Below are positions 1 to 11,560 of a stretch of 64,000 nt of DNA, one piece after another. Origin of the DNA: Oxytricha trifallax (taxonomy: Eukaryota; Ciliophora; Spirotrichea; Sporadotrichida; Oxytrichidae); the NCBI GenBank assembly GCA_000711775.1, contig ARYC01000441.1, positions 62,001 to 126,000 of the forward strand, written 5' to 3'. Both the position numbers and the translations under genes were made by a program. The notes beneath the pieces are model-generated. The model ran no database searches. It was not told the origin of the DNA and saw only the letters and a program-made list of their open reading frames with translations. Each line of letters starts with the position of its first letter. Position 1 is the first letter of the stretch.

Positions 1-140
1 CAAATTAATCGTTTAATTGCTTGATAAAAAGCCCCTTATTACATATCACACTTTTAAATTAATTACAACTAATCAAACATCGAAATCAAAAAACCTCTAT
101 CATTTTCGCTCATTAAAATCATCATTTTGGCTCCTCTTCC

Positions 141-500
141 ATTATAGCTGTCGAATTTGATGCTCAAATAGTCGAGCAGGACTTGAAAGTTGGTGAGCTG
201 GGGGTTTTAAAACATGGAGAATACGATCGGGTCCCTAATTTGACTAAACACTCATCAAGCAACGAGTTATTGACTATTTATGGTGATTCCACTCTCGTCC
301 ATGAATATTTTGTGACATATGTCTATGACTTGCCAATCATATTAAAAGTTGGACAGTAAAAATGACTATTGGGAACTAAATTAGTGAATCATATGAAAAA
401 TTCAAAGATCCTGCTTTAAAATCAGTGATTCTTGTTGGAAATCGTTGCAACGTTCATCTTTAAGTGTTGGAGTTCTAACGGAATCTAAAGTTGGTTAAAA
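141..500 (+). CDS. Unrecognised coding pieces, partial gene
   Basis: An open stretch with ordinary amino-acid composition runs from about 141 (directly after a TTATAG that could be an intron or IES end) to a TGA at 363-365. It includes the short motif VEFDAQIVEQDLKVGEL. A second open frame overlaps it from an ATG at 362 (MTIGNQISESYEKF) to about 500. The pair looks like two exons or MDSs of one gene separated by a small shift that I could not resolve. No start is visible upstream within the first 140 bases. I recognise no family. The inverted-repeat element at 567-761 follows directly. Confidence 0.4.
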
Positions 501-566
501 TAAAAATAATATATTTGATTTTTGATTAATTTATCATATTTCGTATTTTTATTTATTTTAGCAATA

Positions 567-761
567 GACCCCCCAAAAAAACTTTTCCCGAATCATAAAT
601 TTTTTTCCGAAATCAGAACCTTTATACCGCATGCGAAAATCTTTTGGTTTTTTTTGGGGTTTAGGTCTTTTGGGGTTTTTTGGTCATGATTAAAGATTCG
701 GGAAATATTTTCTGATTTCGTAAAAAAAAATTATGATTCGGGAAAAGTTTTTTGGGGGGGT
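567..761. mobile_element. Short inverted-repeat element with telomere-like termini
   Basis: The outer arms are inverted repeats of about 50 bp. The left arm begins with C6A7 and continues CTTTTCCCGAATCATAAAT. The right arm ends with its near-perfect complement and finishes in T6G7. The interior holds two TTTTGGGGTTT blocks, like the T4G4 telomere repeat of stichotrichs. The element lies exactly between two copies of an 11-bp direct repeat, TTTTAGCAATA, at 556-566 and 762-772. It has no ORF. It resembles a MITE, or an IES bounded by a long pointer. The C/A-rich ends recall TBE termini but are not the same sequence. Confidence 0.6.
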
Positions 762-1394
762 TTTTAGCAATAATGGAAACAAAGATATTGAGAAATAATG
801 GAATTTTAGAAAAATATAAATAAGCATATTTTTATAGAAAAGGGTAAAAATTTTTAATTAAAATTATCCTATTATATAATTTTAAGAACACATTTTGATA
901 TATTAATATTAAGTTATATATTTATCTATTTTTACTTAAGATTAATTTATGAAATAAATAGAGAATTTATCTTTTCAAATGAATATGAATTTTAATATAT
1001 GTAATTCTTATTAAATATATTCATTGTATAAATTTTTAATGCTTTCCATAACTTTAATTATTGTCAGAGATTTAGTGAAATAAATATTCCCCTATTTATC
1101 AATATTTTCCGCTATCTATGAATTTGGACTTTATTCATTTCAAATAATTTTATACAGTGTTTCAACAATTATGAAGAGAAATCAATATTCAATTCAAATA
1201 TTAATGATTTTGCCATAAAATTTATATTTCTGACAAAAATATTATTATAAAAATATACAGTAGGATATTTTGTTTTAATATATCTTTAAGGGTAGAAGGC
1301 ATTTTAAGTTTATTAATATTTATTGAAATATAAAATATAAAATATCTAAATTCAACATAAAAACTTTTAGAAACAAAGATTAAAAAATTTATCA

Positions 1395-4300
1395 ATGAGC
1401 AAAATTTCAGATTCAGATAGAAAAGCTTATGAAGCTTACATTCAATTACTTTTTATTAATTACAGATAAAAAATTGGTCTATTACAATTAATCATGCAAT
1501 TTTTAAATTAATATGCTTCGTAAATTTGTTGTTTAACATATTCTAGCATCTTCAGAAGATGATCGCCAGGAAGCTATTAAAAAATTGATCCCAGGATCTC
1601 ACCTTTACTACCATCTGTACTTTATCGACCGAATGAAAAAAGTGGGAGGCGCGCTTCTCTAATCAGAAGAAGATCAGAAACTTTTCCAGCAATTCAAGAA
1701 GAAATATGGCAAGGGCTAACATTCCAGCTATTATAAGCAAATTGAGACTCGACTAAACTTCATGGCCTATGATTCAGCTCAAACTCATAAGAAAATAAAA
1801 TCCGCTATTTTGAAATTTTTTGTCAGTCCTTAATAGTTTTAGAACAAGTTTTATAATACTTAAACTGAGGAAGAAAGGGATAAGGTTCTGGAAGAACTAG
1901 TATAGAAATAGCTCTATTTATCATTCAATTTCGAAAAACCAGATGAGCTCTAAAGAGCCCGTGGAGCCTTAGACACTTCTAGCTCTCAAGCCCCAGATGA
2001 GAGCGAGAGCGAATAAGATGATCTAAGTAGCGACGAACATTCAAATATGGATATGTCCATTGATGAGGATAACTAAAATCAAAATTAGAATGCCAATGAT
2101 TCACTGTTATTAAAACAATTATAAGGTATCTTTATATTTAATATGTAATTTATTAAGATTGTGAATCAATGTCCAGATCCAGATCAAGATCAGGAGGTAG
2201 AAGAAGAATAGATTCAGGATTTTAAAATAATGACGATGAAGAATATGAAGATGATAGTCATGCTAATTCTATAGGCAATAGAATGCCAAGAGGAAGACAA
2301 CTGTAGAATATGGAAATCTATGAGAGTGAGGAACTTTTAAAATTTGATATTACCTGAATTATTCATTTAAAATTCCTTATGAGGATATCTAAAACTAGGA
2401 GATGTAAGATGAATTTATTCAAGAACAAAAAGGTTTTACTTATTTTCGTTAGTTATCATTTATTTAAATAAGAACCTGCTAGAATTAGAAGCCCTTAACC
2501 AAGAATTAAAACAAACAAAAATGAGTTCAACTACGAGAGATATTTTGGCAAAGCTAAAATCGCTAAAAGATTTTAAGCTAAAAAGAGCGACGAGCAAGAC
2601 TCCAAGAAAAAGTTGAAACGTTTACCAGCTGGTTTTGAACACAAAATTGACTTCACAAAGTATCATGTCAAAGCAGTGGGTGACTGGGCAAATAGTTAAG
2701 GGTTAAATAAAATTGCTGATTTGACAAATGAATCTTTCTACACTGCACTTAAGGGGTACTTTGATCTTATGTTTTAGAAGGATAAGCACTTTGCTTTATC
2801 TTAGAGTTTCTGTAATGCCTTAACCTTAGCTCAGCTTGATAAAATTGCAACACTTCATCCTAAAATTAAGGAAGACAAGACTTTCGTTGGATCTTACTTT
2901 AATAAGTAGTTTCATGATGAACTATCTCAAGAAAATCAAGAGATCTGGAGTAATGAAGAGAAAAGAGCAAATCTTTTGCATCTCTACAATTATGCAAAGA
3001 GCAAGGACATGCCTTAAAGTTTACAATCTTCTCTACTGATTGAGGTTCTTGATTTAGGCATCAAGCTCAGCATTTATGATGAGGATCTATTCAGATAATA
3101 TCTTGCTATTCCTTAAAGAGATGAAGGTAAATTCTTTAAGACAAAGAGAAAGGCCCAAAATGACCACCACTGGAATCAATACATTAAAAATGTTTAATGT
3201 GAAAACACAAAGCAAGGTAAATGGGAATCCTAACAGAGAAGCTTTATTTTGAAGTACCTAGAAATTTTCTGTTAATAGAAAGGAACTCTTGAAAGTTTCA
3301 AAGAGGAGCTTGACACAAAATATTTAAAGACAATCGAAGAAAGACATTAGATTTACTCATCAGATGATATGACTAACTTAAATGTTGACCTTTCAAAATA
3401 CTAAGAAGTTTCAGCTGAAGTAATTGTTAGGTTTTTGGAGTCAAATTAAGAACAATTCAAAGTTAATGAAGAGGTAAAACTTTCACTAGAATTGAAAAAT
3501 GTTCAAACGCTTTATGTCAAGATCTTTGAATTCAACACTGAGACTTACTACAAGAAAAATCTCTAGCCTTTTAATACTGGAGTTAATCTTGATGGACTTG
3601 TAGCTAGTATTGAAAAGCAATACTAATACAATCATCCACCTAATAGGAAGTTTGTTGAGAATTTTTAAGTTCCAGAGCTCACTGACAAAGTTGGATTATT
3701 TATCGTTGAATTTATAGGGAATGGTATGAGCTCAAGAGCTATAATAAAGAAAGGCTCTTTATCACTAATTCATAGATCAACAGTTGCTGGCCATTTGGCT
3801 TACATTCTAGATGAAAATAAGAATGTTTGTTCAGGGTCTAAAACTGGTTTATAATTTGATGGTTAATTTTATAAAGCTGATGATGAAAAAGGAGGTAAAA
3901 TTTTCATACCTTACGGAAAGCATGACTTATCATCAAAAGCAATTTTGATGAATAATGATTTCGCTCAACTTTGTGATTTTACTAGAGCCACAGAGATATA
4001 TAAATTTAAGGCTTTTATCTATGTAAACAACGAGAGCTTACTTATTGGTAATGTCGCAACTATACTTATATAACCAAACTTAATGATTAATGATAGCTAA
4101 GCTCCTCTTAATGTTCTTAAAAACACAAAGGTTATTCTTACTATTACGAATTACATTGATTCAATCCCTATTACAAAATAATTTGAAAATTTGAAGTTTG
4201 ATAAGAGCAATTTCTTAACTCTTGATTTCTAAGTTCCACCTTATCTCTCAAATGTTTAAGTAGCATTAACATCTGAAATTCATAATGTCACTCTTGACAC

Positions 4301-7300
4301 GACTTAAAACTTCTCAGTAACAAAGAATATCTAAGTCTAAACACATCAATATGATAAAAACATGACAGAGCTGTATCTAAGAAAATAATAAGGTGATTTT
4401 TACCTCTATTTACTAGGAAAAAACGGAGAGCCCAAACCTAAACAAACTATAAGTGTTTAATTCGCTCACTTATACTTTCCTTAAGACTCAATTGAATCTT
4501 CAGTTAGTCTCATCACAGATTAAGAGGGCAAAGTTAAGCTTGGAAATTTGAAAAAGATAGCTATGATTAGAGCAAGCTGCAGCAATGTTTCTGAAAAGAT
4601 GTTCTTTATTACCTAAGAGAGACAAAACTTGACTTATCACTCAAGATTAGACATCATTGAAAATGAAACTATTGAGTTGCCTGTATTATTTAACAAAAAA
4701 ACTAGGAAAAATGTATCACTCATAAGAAAGTCTGATGGATCTGTGCTTGAAGACTATTTTGATAAGATCGAGTACATTTTACAGAATGAGAAAGATTTCA
4801 ATCTTATAAGAGTTACAAACTTATAAGATGGAAAGTACATTCTGAGCATAAAAGATATAAAGAAAGAGATTCATATCAATGTTCATAGAGGCACATACTG
4901 GGACAATAATAAACTCATGATTTTTAATTAAGTTTAAAATTCATTTATATTTGAAAGTTTCTTTTTAGGTTTAACTTCATTTTGAAGAGAAATTGTCTTA
5001 TGGAAAATAAAACTACTAAATAAGTTGTGAAGATTGAATCAGTTAAAAGTAATATATATTTTATCATTTATTTATTTATTTCATTATAGTTGAGGAAGCA
5101 AAGGAAGGAAAGAGTGAAATAAAGGTTAAAATCTAAGATTTCTCAGAAAATTGCAGAGTATTTATTATGGCAAATCAATTTGAGTCCTCATTTTCATCTA
5201 TGGAGTTTTAAATAAAATTTATAGCGAAAACATATTAAATCTATAAGTTTTGGAAGCTTTTAAAAATGCAGCAAAATTCATAGTCTCAAGTGATATTTCC
5301 ATTCGCGCTCTGGAAGAACATTTTTATGAGTGACAGAGAACTTTCAGATGAGTATAGATACGTTTTCGACAGAAAATATGCAGAGAGACAGTTAGGCAAC
5401 ACTCTTGAGAGACCTAGGTTGGTACTCAAGAGATAAAAAATTTGAAATAAAGTAAAGGAATATACATTAAGCCACTTAAATAGAACAGCAAGCTCTTAAA
5501 TCAGGGACTGAGTATGAATCAATTTATAATAGGTTTTTCTTTGGGAATATATTAAAATTTACAATAATTATAGCTATAACAACAAGTGCAACCAGTTTAT
5601 TAAAGTATCGCTCCTTAAGCAAGAAGAATAGATAAGATGAGCATGCTTAATAATTGTCAATCCTAAGCTATATAATTAGAGCGCAAATATGATGACTTTG
5701 ATGATGATGAATGCTATCGAGGTAATTCATATGGAGGAAATTCATATGATTCAGATTATTTATTTATATCTCAATTATTTCAAACACTATTCTGATAAAT
5801 TTGTGAAAATGTACTCAAGAGATCATTCATTCAAGCCACTTTTATATAGAAAATGTTTTAGAAATTAAGATTCAGATTAGGGGCTTACTTATGACAAAAT
5901 GAGAACGAGTATAGATGACTAATTTGATGGAAAGTTCTCAGCTATCCCAGAATTCCAAAATTTCTTGAAACACTCAGCTTTGCTTATCTTAAACAAAAAG
6001 CCTGACGAGAACGGAACACTTTCTTTCACTGCAACCCTCTCTGGACATACCCAATTACATGTCTTAGTCATCGATTACGATTCTTTAGCTAAAAAATAAG
6101 TTGACATACCTTTAGCAAATCTAAGCATTTATAATTTATGATAGGAAATTAATAATATTTATCAAAAACTTAATATATCAAAAAGTATTCGTATAGATCA
6201 GACGCAGGTGGATGTGCAGCACTCACAAAAAATGTAAGATACAAAAAGTATATCTTAAAATTTTTTTATAGTGGCCCTACCTAGCAAGATTACTGGTGCC
6301 ACAAGGACGGTGCTTCGCAGGGACACACAGAGATGAGAACAAGAAACTGTAAAAATACTTGAATGTGAAGACAATGACTATGATGAAGAAGACAAGATGT
6401 TTTTTTTTAGATATTTCCTTTTTTACTATTATAAAAAGTATTTCTATAATCATTCATTTAGTTGTTAATTCACTATATTTCTCAAATTATAAATCATGAT
6501 TCCTCGCAGAGATCTAAGTCTTAATTAAACTCTATAAACTGATAAAGGCTTCACAGAGAGCAGAACTTCCTTAATTTTGTAAAATTCAGAGTAAAATCAG
6601 GTTGAAGATATAACCTCAACTGAAATTTAAATCATAGATGATTTGACTAAAGTAAGAGCCATTTTAGACAGTTTGACAAAGTAAAACTATGTTAATAATG
6701 ACTAAAGTTGGAAAGATCTCTTGCCAATTTTCATGAAATGGTCAACATATAGCAACGAAGATAAAAATAAGCATTTCAACAAGAATTTCTCACATGAGCT
6801 CAACATATTTATATTCTTGAAAGATAAAACATACTTTGATAGTGTTGTCAAGCCATATCTCAAAAATAAAATGGAGAAATAATTTATAGATCATTACCTT
6901 CTTGGAAATCAAAAAGAAGTATCAAAATACGCAAACATTGAAAGTTTTGAATTTTTTAAGATTTATCAAATCAACTAATATTGTAGAAATACATTTGAAT
7001 TAGGAAAATTAGTTTTAACTAAAATAAATATAAATCAAAATCTTGGCAGTTAAAGTTGGCCAATTTAAACGATCTTGGGCTCATTTGATAGAGAATTCAA
7101 AATTAGCTGGACTTTACTATTGGCGGTACTATTTTATCGCATCATTCAAGCGAGATAACTTCACTTTAATTAAACACTTCTAAATTCATTAAATTATACC
7201 CTCACATTAAAGTGAAGTTATCTCGCTTGAATGATGCAATAAAATAGTACCGCCAATAATAAAGTCCAGCTAATTTTGAATTCTCTATCAAATGAGCCCA

Positions 7301-10300
7301 AGATCATTTAAATTGGCCAACTTTAACTGCCAAGATTTTGATTTATATTTATTTTAATTAAAATTAATTTTCCAAATTCAAATGTATTTCTACAGACAAA
7401 TATTTTTAATATTTCAATGAAAAGTATGATGAAATATTGTTTTATCGGAAAATAAGCCAAACTAAATATCATAATCATATCACGAGATTCAAATTATTAT
7501 CTGATATTCTAAGATTAAAAATTATCTCATTATAAAGAATGAAAAATTATTTATGTTTCAGTAATAATTATACTTTAATAAAGTGTCAGCAAATTGAATG
7601 TTATGGAAATATGCTTTTTAATTGATACTTTAGTCAGTACTTAACAACTTCAAGAAGCAAATAAGTTGTTAGCTTTTTTAGATTATATATTTTAAAGCTT
7701 ATCTTAACATTTAGAGAATTGAAAATGATAAGCAATTCAAGCAAAGCAGCTTCAACAAAATATTTGATACAATATTGAACATGAATATAGGAAAATTATA
7801 GAAAAAATAGAAAAATTAACAGTAAATTTGTTTATTTCTTTTTTGCAAGACTAACGAAGGAAGAGGATTACAAATTACTGCAAATGGTTAACTGATTTTG
7901 CTTAAGAAAGAATTTCCAAATTTAAATAGCACTACATTAAACAAAATGATGACTCTTCAACTGCAGAAGCTATCAATAACACTTTCTAGAAATTTTTTTA
8001 AAAAGTAAATTTCTCTATTTTGTATCAAATACCTTAAGGATCTGTCCCACTACAAACCACAAAGTATATGAAATCCTAAGTCTTCCAAATTGGGTCATAT
8101 ACAACTTAAAAAGTTATCTTTGATTTTTACTTCCCGAAGGAGGGCAATTTCACGCATTTCCCCTCAAGTGCCTCTCAAAATGAGAAGATTATTGCTAGAG
8201 CTTAGACCCATTAACTAAAGGTTGTCTATTCCTTTTCAATTAGGAAATCAGCAACTTTTATGGATATTTTGATTACAGGATCTAAGGACGATATTTTAGA
8301 GTTCTTAAGAACCAAAAACTTGAAGTAGGGAGAGATGGGCTTCTCATTCAGTTATATCTACTGGATGTTAAAGGATAAAGCATTTTACTAAAAGGCAATT
8401 GATATACTCAAAGAGAGATATATCTACGACTAGACCTTTTGGAGTTTTGCCTTCTATCACAAGGACGATGAAGTGACAATGAAAGAGTATTTGAAAATCA
8501 CTAATTTCTCATAATACAATACAGATATTGGCACTCATTTACAAACCAAGCTTTTGAATGTTGAACCTTAAGACTAATCAATGAAGCATCTTGACTACTA
8601 CCCAATGATGAATGCAAGAGCTCATTTAGTAGGGGATGTTTAATAGTGGGCTTTGAATAAGAATCTTAGAGAAACTTTCGAAAAACTTCTTAATCACCTT
8701 ATACTAAAGGATGACTTAAAATTAGAAGAGAAAATGATTCTTGTCTATAATTTTTAACTTTAGGATAGAATTCCTGATGCTATTAGATTACTAAACTCAA
8801 TTGAAATAGAAATGGAAAATCCAACAGAATCATTGAAGATCTAATACGATTATATGTCTGCATACTTTGATTTCTTCACTGGTGATATTTTAAATAAAAT
8901 GTTTTAGTTAATTTCTGTGAAGCAGAGAGATACAAAACAGCAAGAACCATTGTAAGAAAGTACGAAGACTATCCAGTTGCTTCTTGGAGAATACTTTTCC
9001 TTGAAATCTTAGATTAATTGAATGAGCTTGACGGAGAAATAGAAGATCCCATGGATTTCGATGGAGAGCTGCTTACTGATGAGTAACAGAGATTAAAGCA
9101 AAAGAAGAGTGCTAAGAAAGAACCAAGACTTGAGGTTGAAGTAGAATCAGAGAAGCAAAACATTTAGATTGAAGTTACTAATTTCAGATCAATCGTCATC
9201 AAGTTCTACATTATAGTATTTCAAGAGTACTTTCAATAAATCTCTTATTTATTAATATCGATGCTGAGATCTTATTCTCAAGGACTCCATTCTTAAAAGA
9301 GTCAACGAGTGAGTTTTCTTATGTTAAACCTTGCCACGTTATTCAAAAAGATCTATCAGCTACCATAGATTTGAACGCCTCTATTGATACTATCACTTAT
9401 CTCCAACACCCACAAAAGTTTGACTTGGAAATCCCTGAAACCTTAAAACATCAAAATATGGTGATTGAAATCAATGGAGAGGGCAAGTAGGTCTTCAAGA
9501 CATACTATCCAACTCAAATTAAAGTCAATATTTTGGCTGAATATGGTGAACTCAAGGTTACCGATAGGGAAGGGAAAGTCCTTCCAAAAGTCTACGTTAA
9601 AGTGTTCTATCAAAAGAGGGGAGGTTCAACTGCTTTATTTTCTAATTTATATATCTTATTAAAGGCATTATATTTTATAGCGGAAATCTTCATGAATTTT
9701 ACTCAATATTTTAATTAACTTCTCAAGCAAGTTTCTTCAAGGATGGATACACAGATATCAGAGGTAAATTTGAGTACGCATAGACAAGTGGTGACAAACT
9801 TAAGGAAGTGGCTAAATTTGCTATTTTCGTGATGAGTGACACCTTAGGTTCTTTAATTAAGGAAGTTGACCCTCCTAAGATGGAAGAAGGTGGAGAAAAC
9901 ACCACAGTTTCTTTTCTCATTTTTATAAATGTAAATTTTAATTATTAGTTCACATTGAATTTATATATAATACCTTATTAAATTAATTTAAACAGTTTAA
10001 TTGCAACAAAGAAAAGAATAGAGGATTTATTCGAAAGTAATGAACTCCAAGAAAGCCAAGAAAAAGTGAGCAAGAAAAAACAGTAATAATAACAAGACTT
10101 TGATATAAGTTAAAAACACTTTAAACAAATCTATTTCGTTAATATATTATGAACTTAAATTCAATTAATTTAATAAATTTAAGGAACCCATAAATTTCAT
10201 TTGATTATGTCTAAAAGATATATTTAATTTTCATGAATATGGGAAAAGATGGAGAAGGTATTGGAAGTGTTATTATTACAAAATAATAATCTAAATCATA

Positions 10301-11371
10301 TTAATTTATGAACTTATTTATAATTTTTGATTTAAATTTAAACTCAGGATAATGCTGCAACATCATCCTTATCAACGGCTGCAGGTTATTTATAAGAGTT
10401 ATCTTTTTCTTCAAGTAAACCAACAGGAGCTTATGCATAATCTAGAAATATAAGAGAAAAAATGAGCGATTAGAAAATGAGGTTTTGCGATGTTGAAGCT
10501 GAAGAATGATTAAAAATTTTAATCAAAATTGGTACATAAATATTTATGAATGCGATGATGATGAGGATAGCAACTGCGATGAAGAAGAGTCAGGAGGTCG
10601 ATACTATATATAATCAGAATTGAAGAAAAAGAAGATGAAGTCATCAAATAGAGATAGAGATAGAAGATCCAGTTTCGATAGAGATGTCATGGGCGAGAGA
10701 AAAAGGTAGATTAAAAAAGAAGCTTTTTTTCTATTAAATTATTTGATTAAAAAACTGATAATATTATCGTATTTATATAATTCGTGATGATAATATTTAA
10801 GAATCAAATTATTTTTTATGTAGATTAAATCTCAAAGACAAGCTTTTGAGGAGATCCAAAAAACCAGTGAATACATGGAGACACATTACTACCAATAAAG
10901 CTTCAACAATCAGAAAGAGCATCTTATACAGTTCACAGGGTTCTGGTTTGACTACGCCGAACACCTCATTAACAAAAAGAGCTCAATCTCCCCATTCTTG
11001 AGCTTGAATTTTATATAAAATGGTTCTAATGGCTTGGCTGCGTTAATGACTTTCGCATTTTTAGATTTACCTATCAATGCAGAGGCTCATCAGTTCAAGA
11101 CTAATGAAATGACTGTATGCTTCTTATTTGTTAAATTTATATGATCAGATGTGCTAGCACCATTTTATGTTGATTTAAGAAAGAAGTAAGGGAAGCTCCT
11201 TTAGAGCTGACTAATGATATTCTAATCACACATAGATACATTAAACTTATTTATCTTATAATAAAAAATATAAGCAGCAGCTATTCCAGAGGAATTCTTG
11301 ACTAACACAGCTTACTCATGTGAAGTGATCATGACAAACGTATCTTCTCAATAAAAAAATTTCTCTATTTT
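1395..11371 (+). CDS. Very large conserved protein, scrambled germline gene
   Basis: From the ATG at 1395, joining the blocks gives roughly 2,400-2,600 residues ending at a TGA at 10,067-10,069. Macronuclear order is 1395-7788, then 10,232-11,371, then 8007-10,069. The N-terminus carries LIPGSHLYYHLYFIDRM. The middle has ELNIFIFLKDKTYF with YLKNKMEKQFIDHYLLG, and FWFDYAEH with PFLS and FLDLP. The C-terminal half has YQIPQGSVPL, YPMMNARAHLVGD and FFKDGYTDIRG. I associate these landmarks with uncharacterised proteins of about 2,000 residues from myxobacteria and planctomycetes, with macroglobulin-like and TPR-like regions; this is from memory and unsearched. Clear introns lie at 2126-2157, 5049-5089 and 8882-8907. 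The stretches 5,400-5,800 and 11,100-11,300 are not fully resolved. The function is unknown. Confidence 0.8.
1440..1539. other. IES with pointer ATTC
   Basis: Direct repeats ATTC lie at 1440-1443 and 1540-1543. Removing one copy plus the AT-rich interior joins ...KAYEAYI to LASSEDDRQ... in frame and removes a TGA. Confidence 0.7.
2327..2379. other. IES with pointer TGAGGA
   Basis: TGAGGA lies at 2327-2332 and 2380-2385. The unremoved frame hits a TGA within 30 bases. Excision of 53 bp restores ...EIYESEDIQNQEMQ... in frame. Confidence 0.75.
4921..4961. other. IES with pointer TTTTTA
   Basis: TTTTTA lies at 4921-4926 and 4962-4967. Removal of 41 bp restores the frame between ...NNKLMIF and the following LMENKTTKQVV region. 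Treating the segment as a GT...AG intron (37 nt) leaves the wrong frame. Confidence 0.65.
6119..6511. other. IES with pointer ATCTAAG, holding a coding-like island
   Basis: ATCTAAG lies at 6119-6125 and 6512-6518. Joining them gives ...DIPLANLSLNQTLQ... in frame. The 393-bp segment is not uniformly AT-rich. Between about 6,180 and 6,415 it carries a less AT-rich stretch with an open frame (YRSDAGGCAALTKN, then a possible intron, then VPQGRCFAG) and a short acidic run. That island may be an MDS that belongs elsewhere. Confidence 0.65.
6959..7679. other. Large IES with pointer AGATT, containing a foldback element
   Basis: AGATT lies at 6959-6963 and 7680-7684. Joining gives ...ESFEFFKIIYFKAYLNIQRIEN... 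in frame. The 721-bp segment is very AT-rich and contains the palindromic element at 6982-7394, so the element sits in DNA that should be discarded when the macronucleus forms. Confidence 0.65.
6982..7394. mobile_element. Palindromic foldback element, copy 1
   Basis: Two arms of about 190 bp are inverted copies of each other with very few mismatches, separated by a unique centre of about 37 bp. The termini are TGTAGAAATACATTTGAATT and its complement. The arms include GGACTTTACTATTGGCGGTA, which is also present in the copy at 41,952-42,372. There is no ORF. No clear target duplication is visible at this copy. It looks like a non-autonomous, MITE-like element. Confidence 0.85.
7789..8006. other. 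Segment excluded by the scrambled junctions, with an open stretch
   Basis: The pointers at 7780-7788 and 8007-8021 both pair with copies at 10.2-11.4 kb, so this segment should not lie between its neighbours in the macronuclear gene. Part of it is open without TGA (ITNYCKWLTDFAQERISKF). It may be a further MDS of this or another gene, or simply an IES with a chance open frame. Confidence 0.4.
9628..9716. other. IES with pointer AACT
   Basis: AACT lies at 9628-9631 and 9717-9720. Removal joins ...FYQKRGGST to SQASFFKDGYTDIRG... in frame; without it the conserved C-terminal motif is out of frame. Confidence 0.65.
9904..9991. other. IES with pointer ACAGTTT near the 3' end of the large gene
   Basis: ACAGTTT lies at 9904-9910 and 9992-9998. 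Joining gives a short basic C-terminus ending at the TGA at 10,067-10,069. Confidence 0.6.
10504..10547. other. IES with pointer GAATG
   Basis: GAATG lies at 10,504-10,508 and 10,548-10,552. Removal of 44 bp takes out a TGA and joins ...CDVEAEE to CDDDEDSN... in frame. Confidence 0.75.
10706..10819. other. IES with 10-bp pointer GTAGATTAAA
   Basis: GTAGATTAAA lies at 10,706-10,715 and 10,820-10,829. The 114-bp interior is AT-rich. Removal gives ...GERKRQIKSQRQAFEE... in frame. Confidence 0.85.
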
Positions 11372-11560
11372 AGATTTTCATATTTATTTGTTAATGTAAA
11401 TATAAATTGGTAAAACTTTGTAAATTTTATTATAAACATCAAATTTGAATATTGAAGTTAAATTGTGCCGAAATTTCACAATAAATAATGATGATATTGA
11501 ATTCATGCATTTTCGATCAATAATAATACTATTATAGTAATAATATTTAAGGAATATTTA

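Larger units (their letters stand above)
10232..11371 (+). other. Scrambled MDS block of the large gene
   Basis: This block lies downstream of the gene's own stop. Its left edge, CATGAATAT (10,232-10,240), matches 7780-7788. Its right edge, AAATTTCTCTATTTT (11,357-11,371), matches 8007-8021. Joining at both pointers gives ...FDTILNMNMGKDGEG... and ...MTNVSSQQKNFSILYQIPQG..., both in frame. The block encodes the acidic DDDEDSNCDEEESGG region and the FWFDYAEH and FLDLP landmarks, which I expect before the IPQG motif in this family. Two conventional IESs are nested in it. Confidence 0.85.

Noticed and set aside
4629..4826. Short standard-code ORFs inside the large gene (4629-4826, 9465-9662 and similar)
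   Set aside because: They are fragments of one long frame broken only because TAA/TAG were taken as stops, or shadows in other frames.
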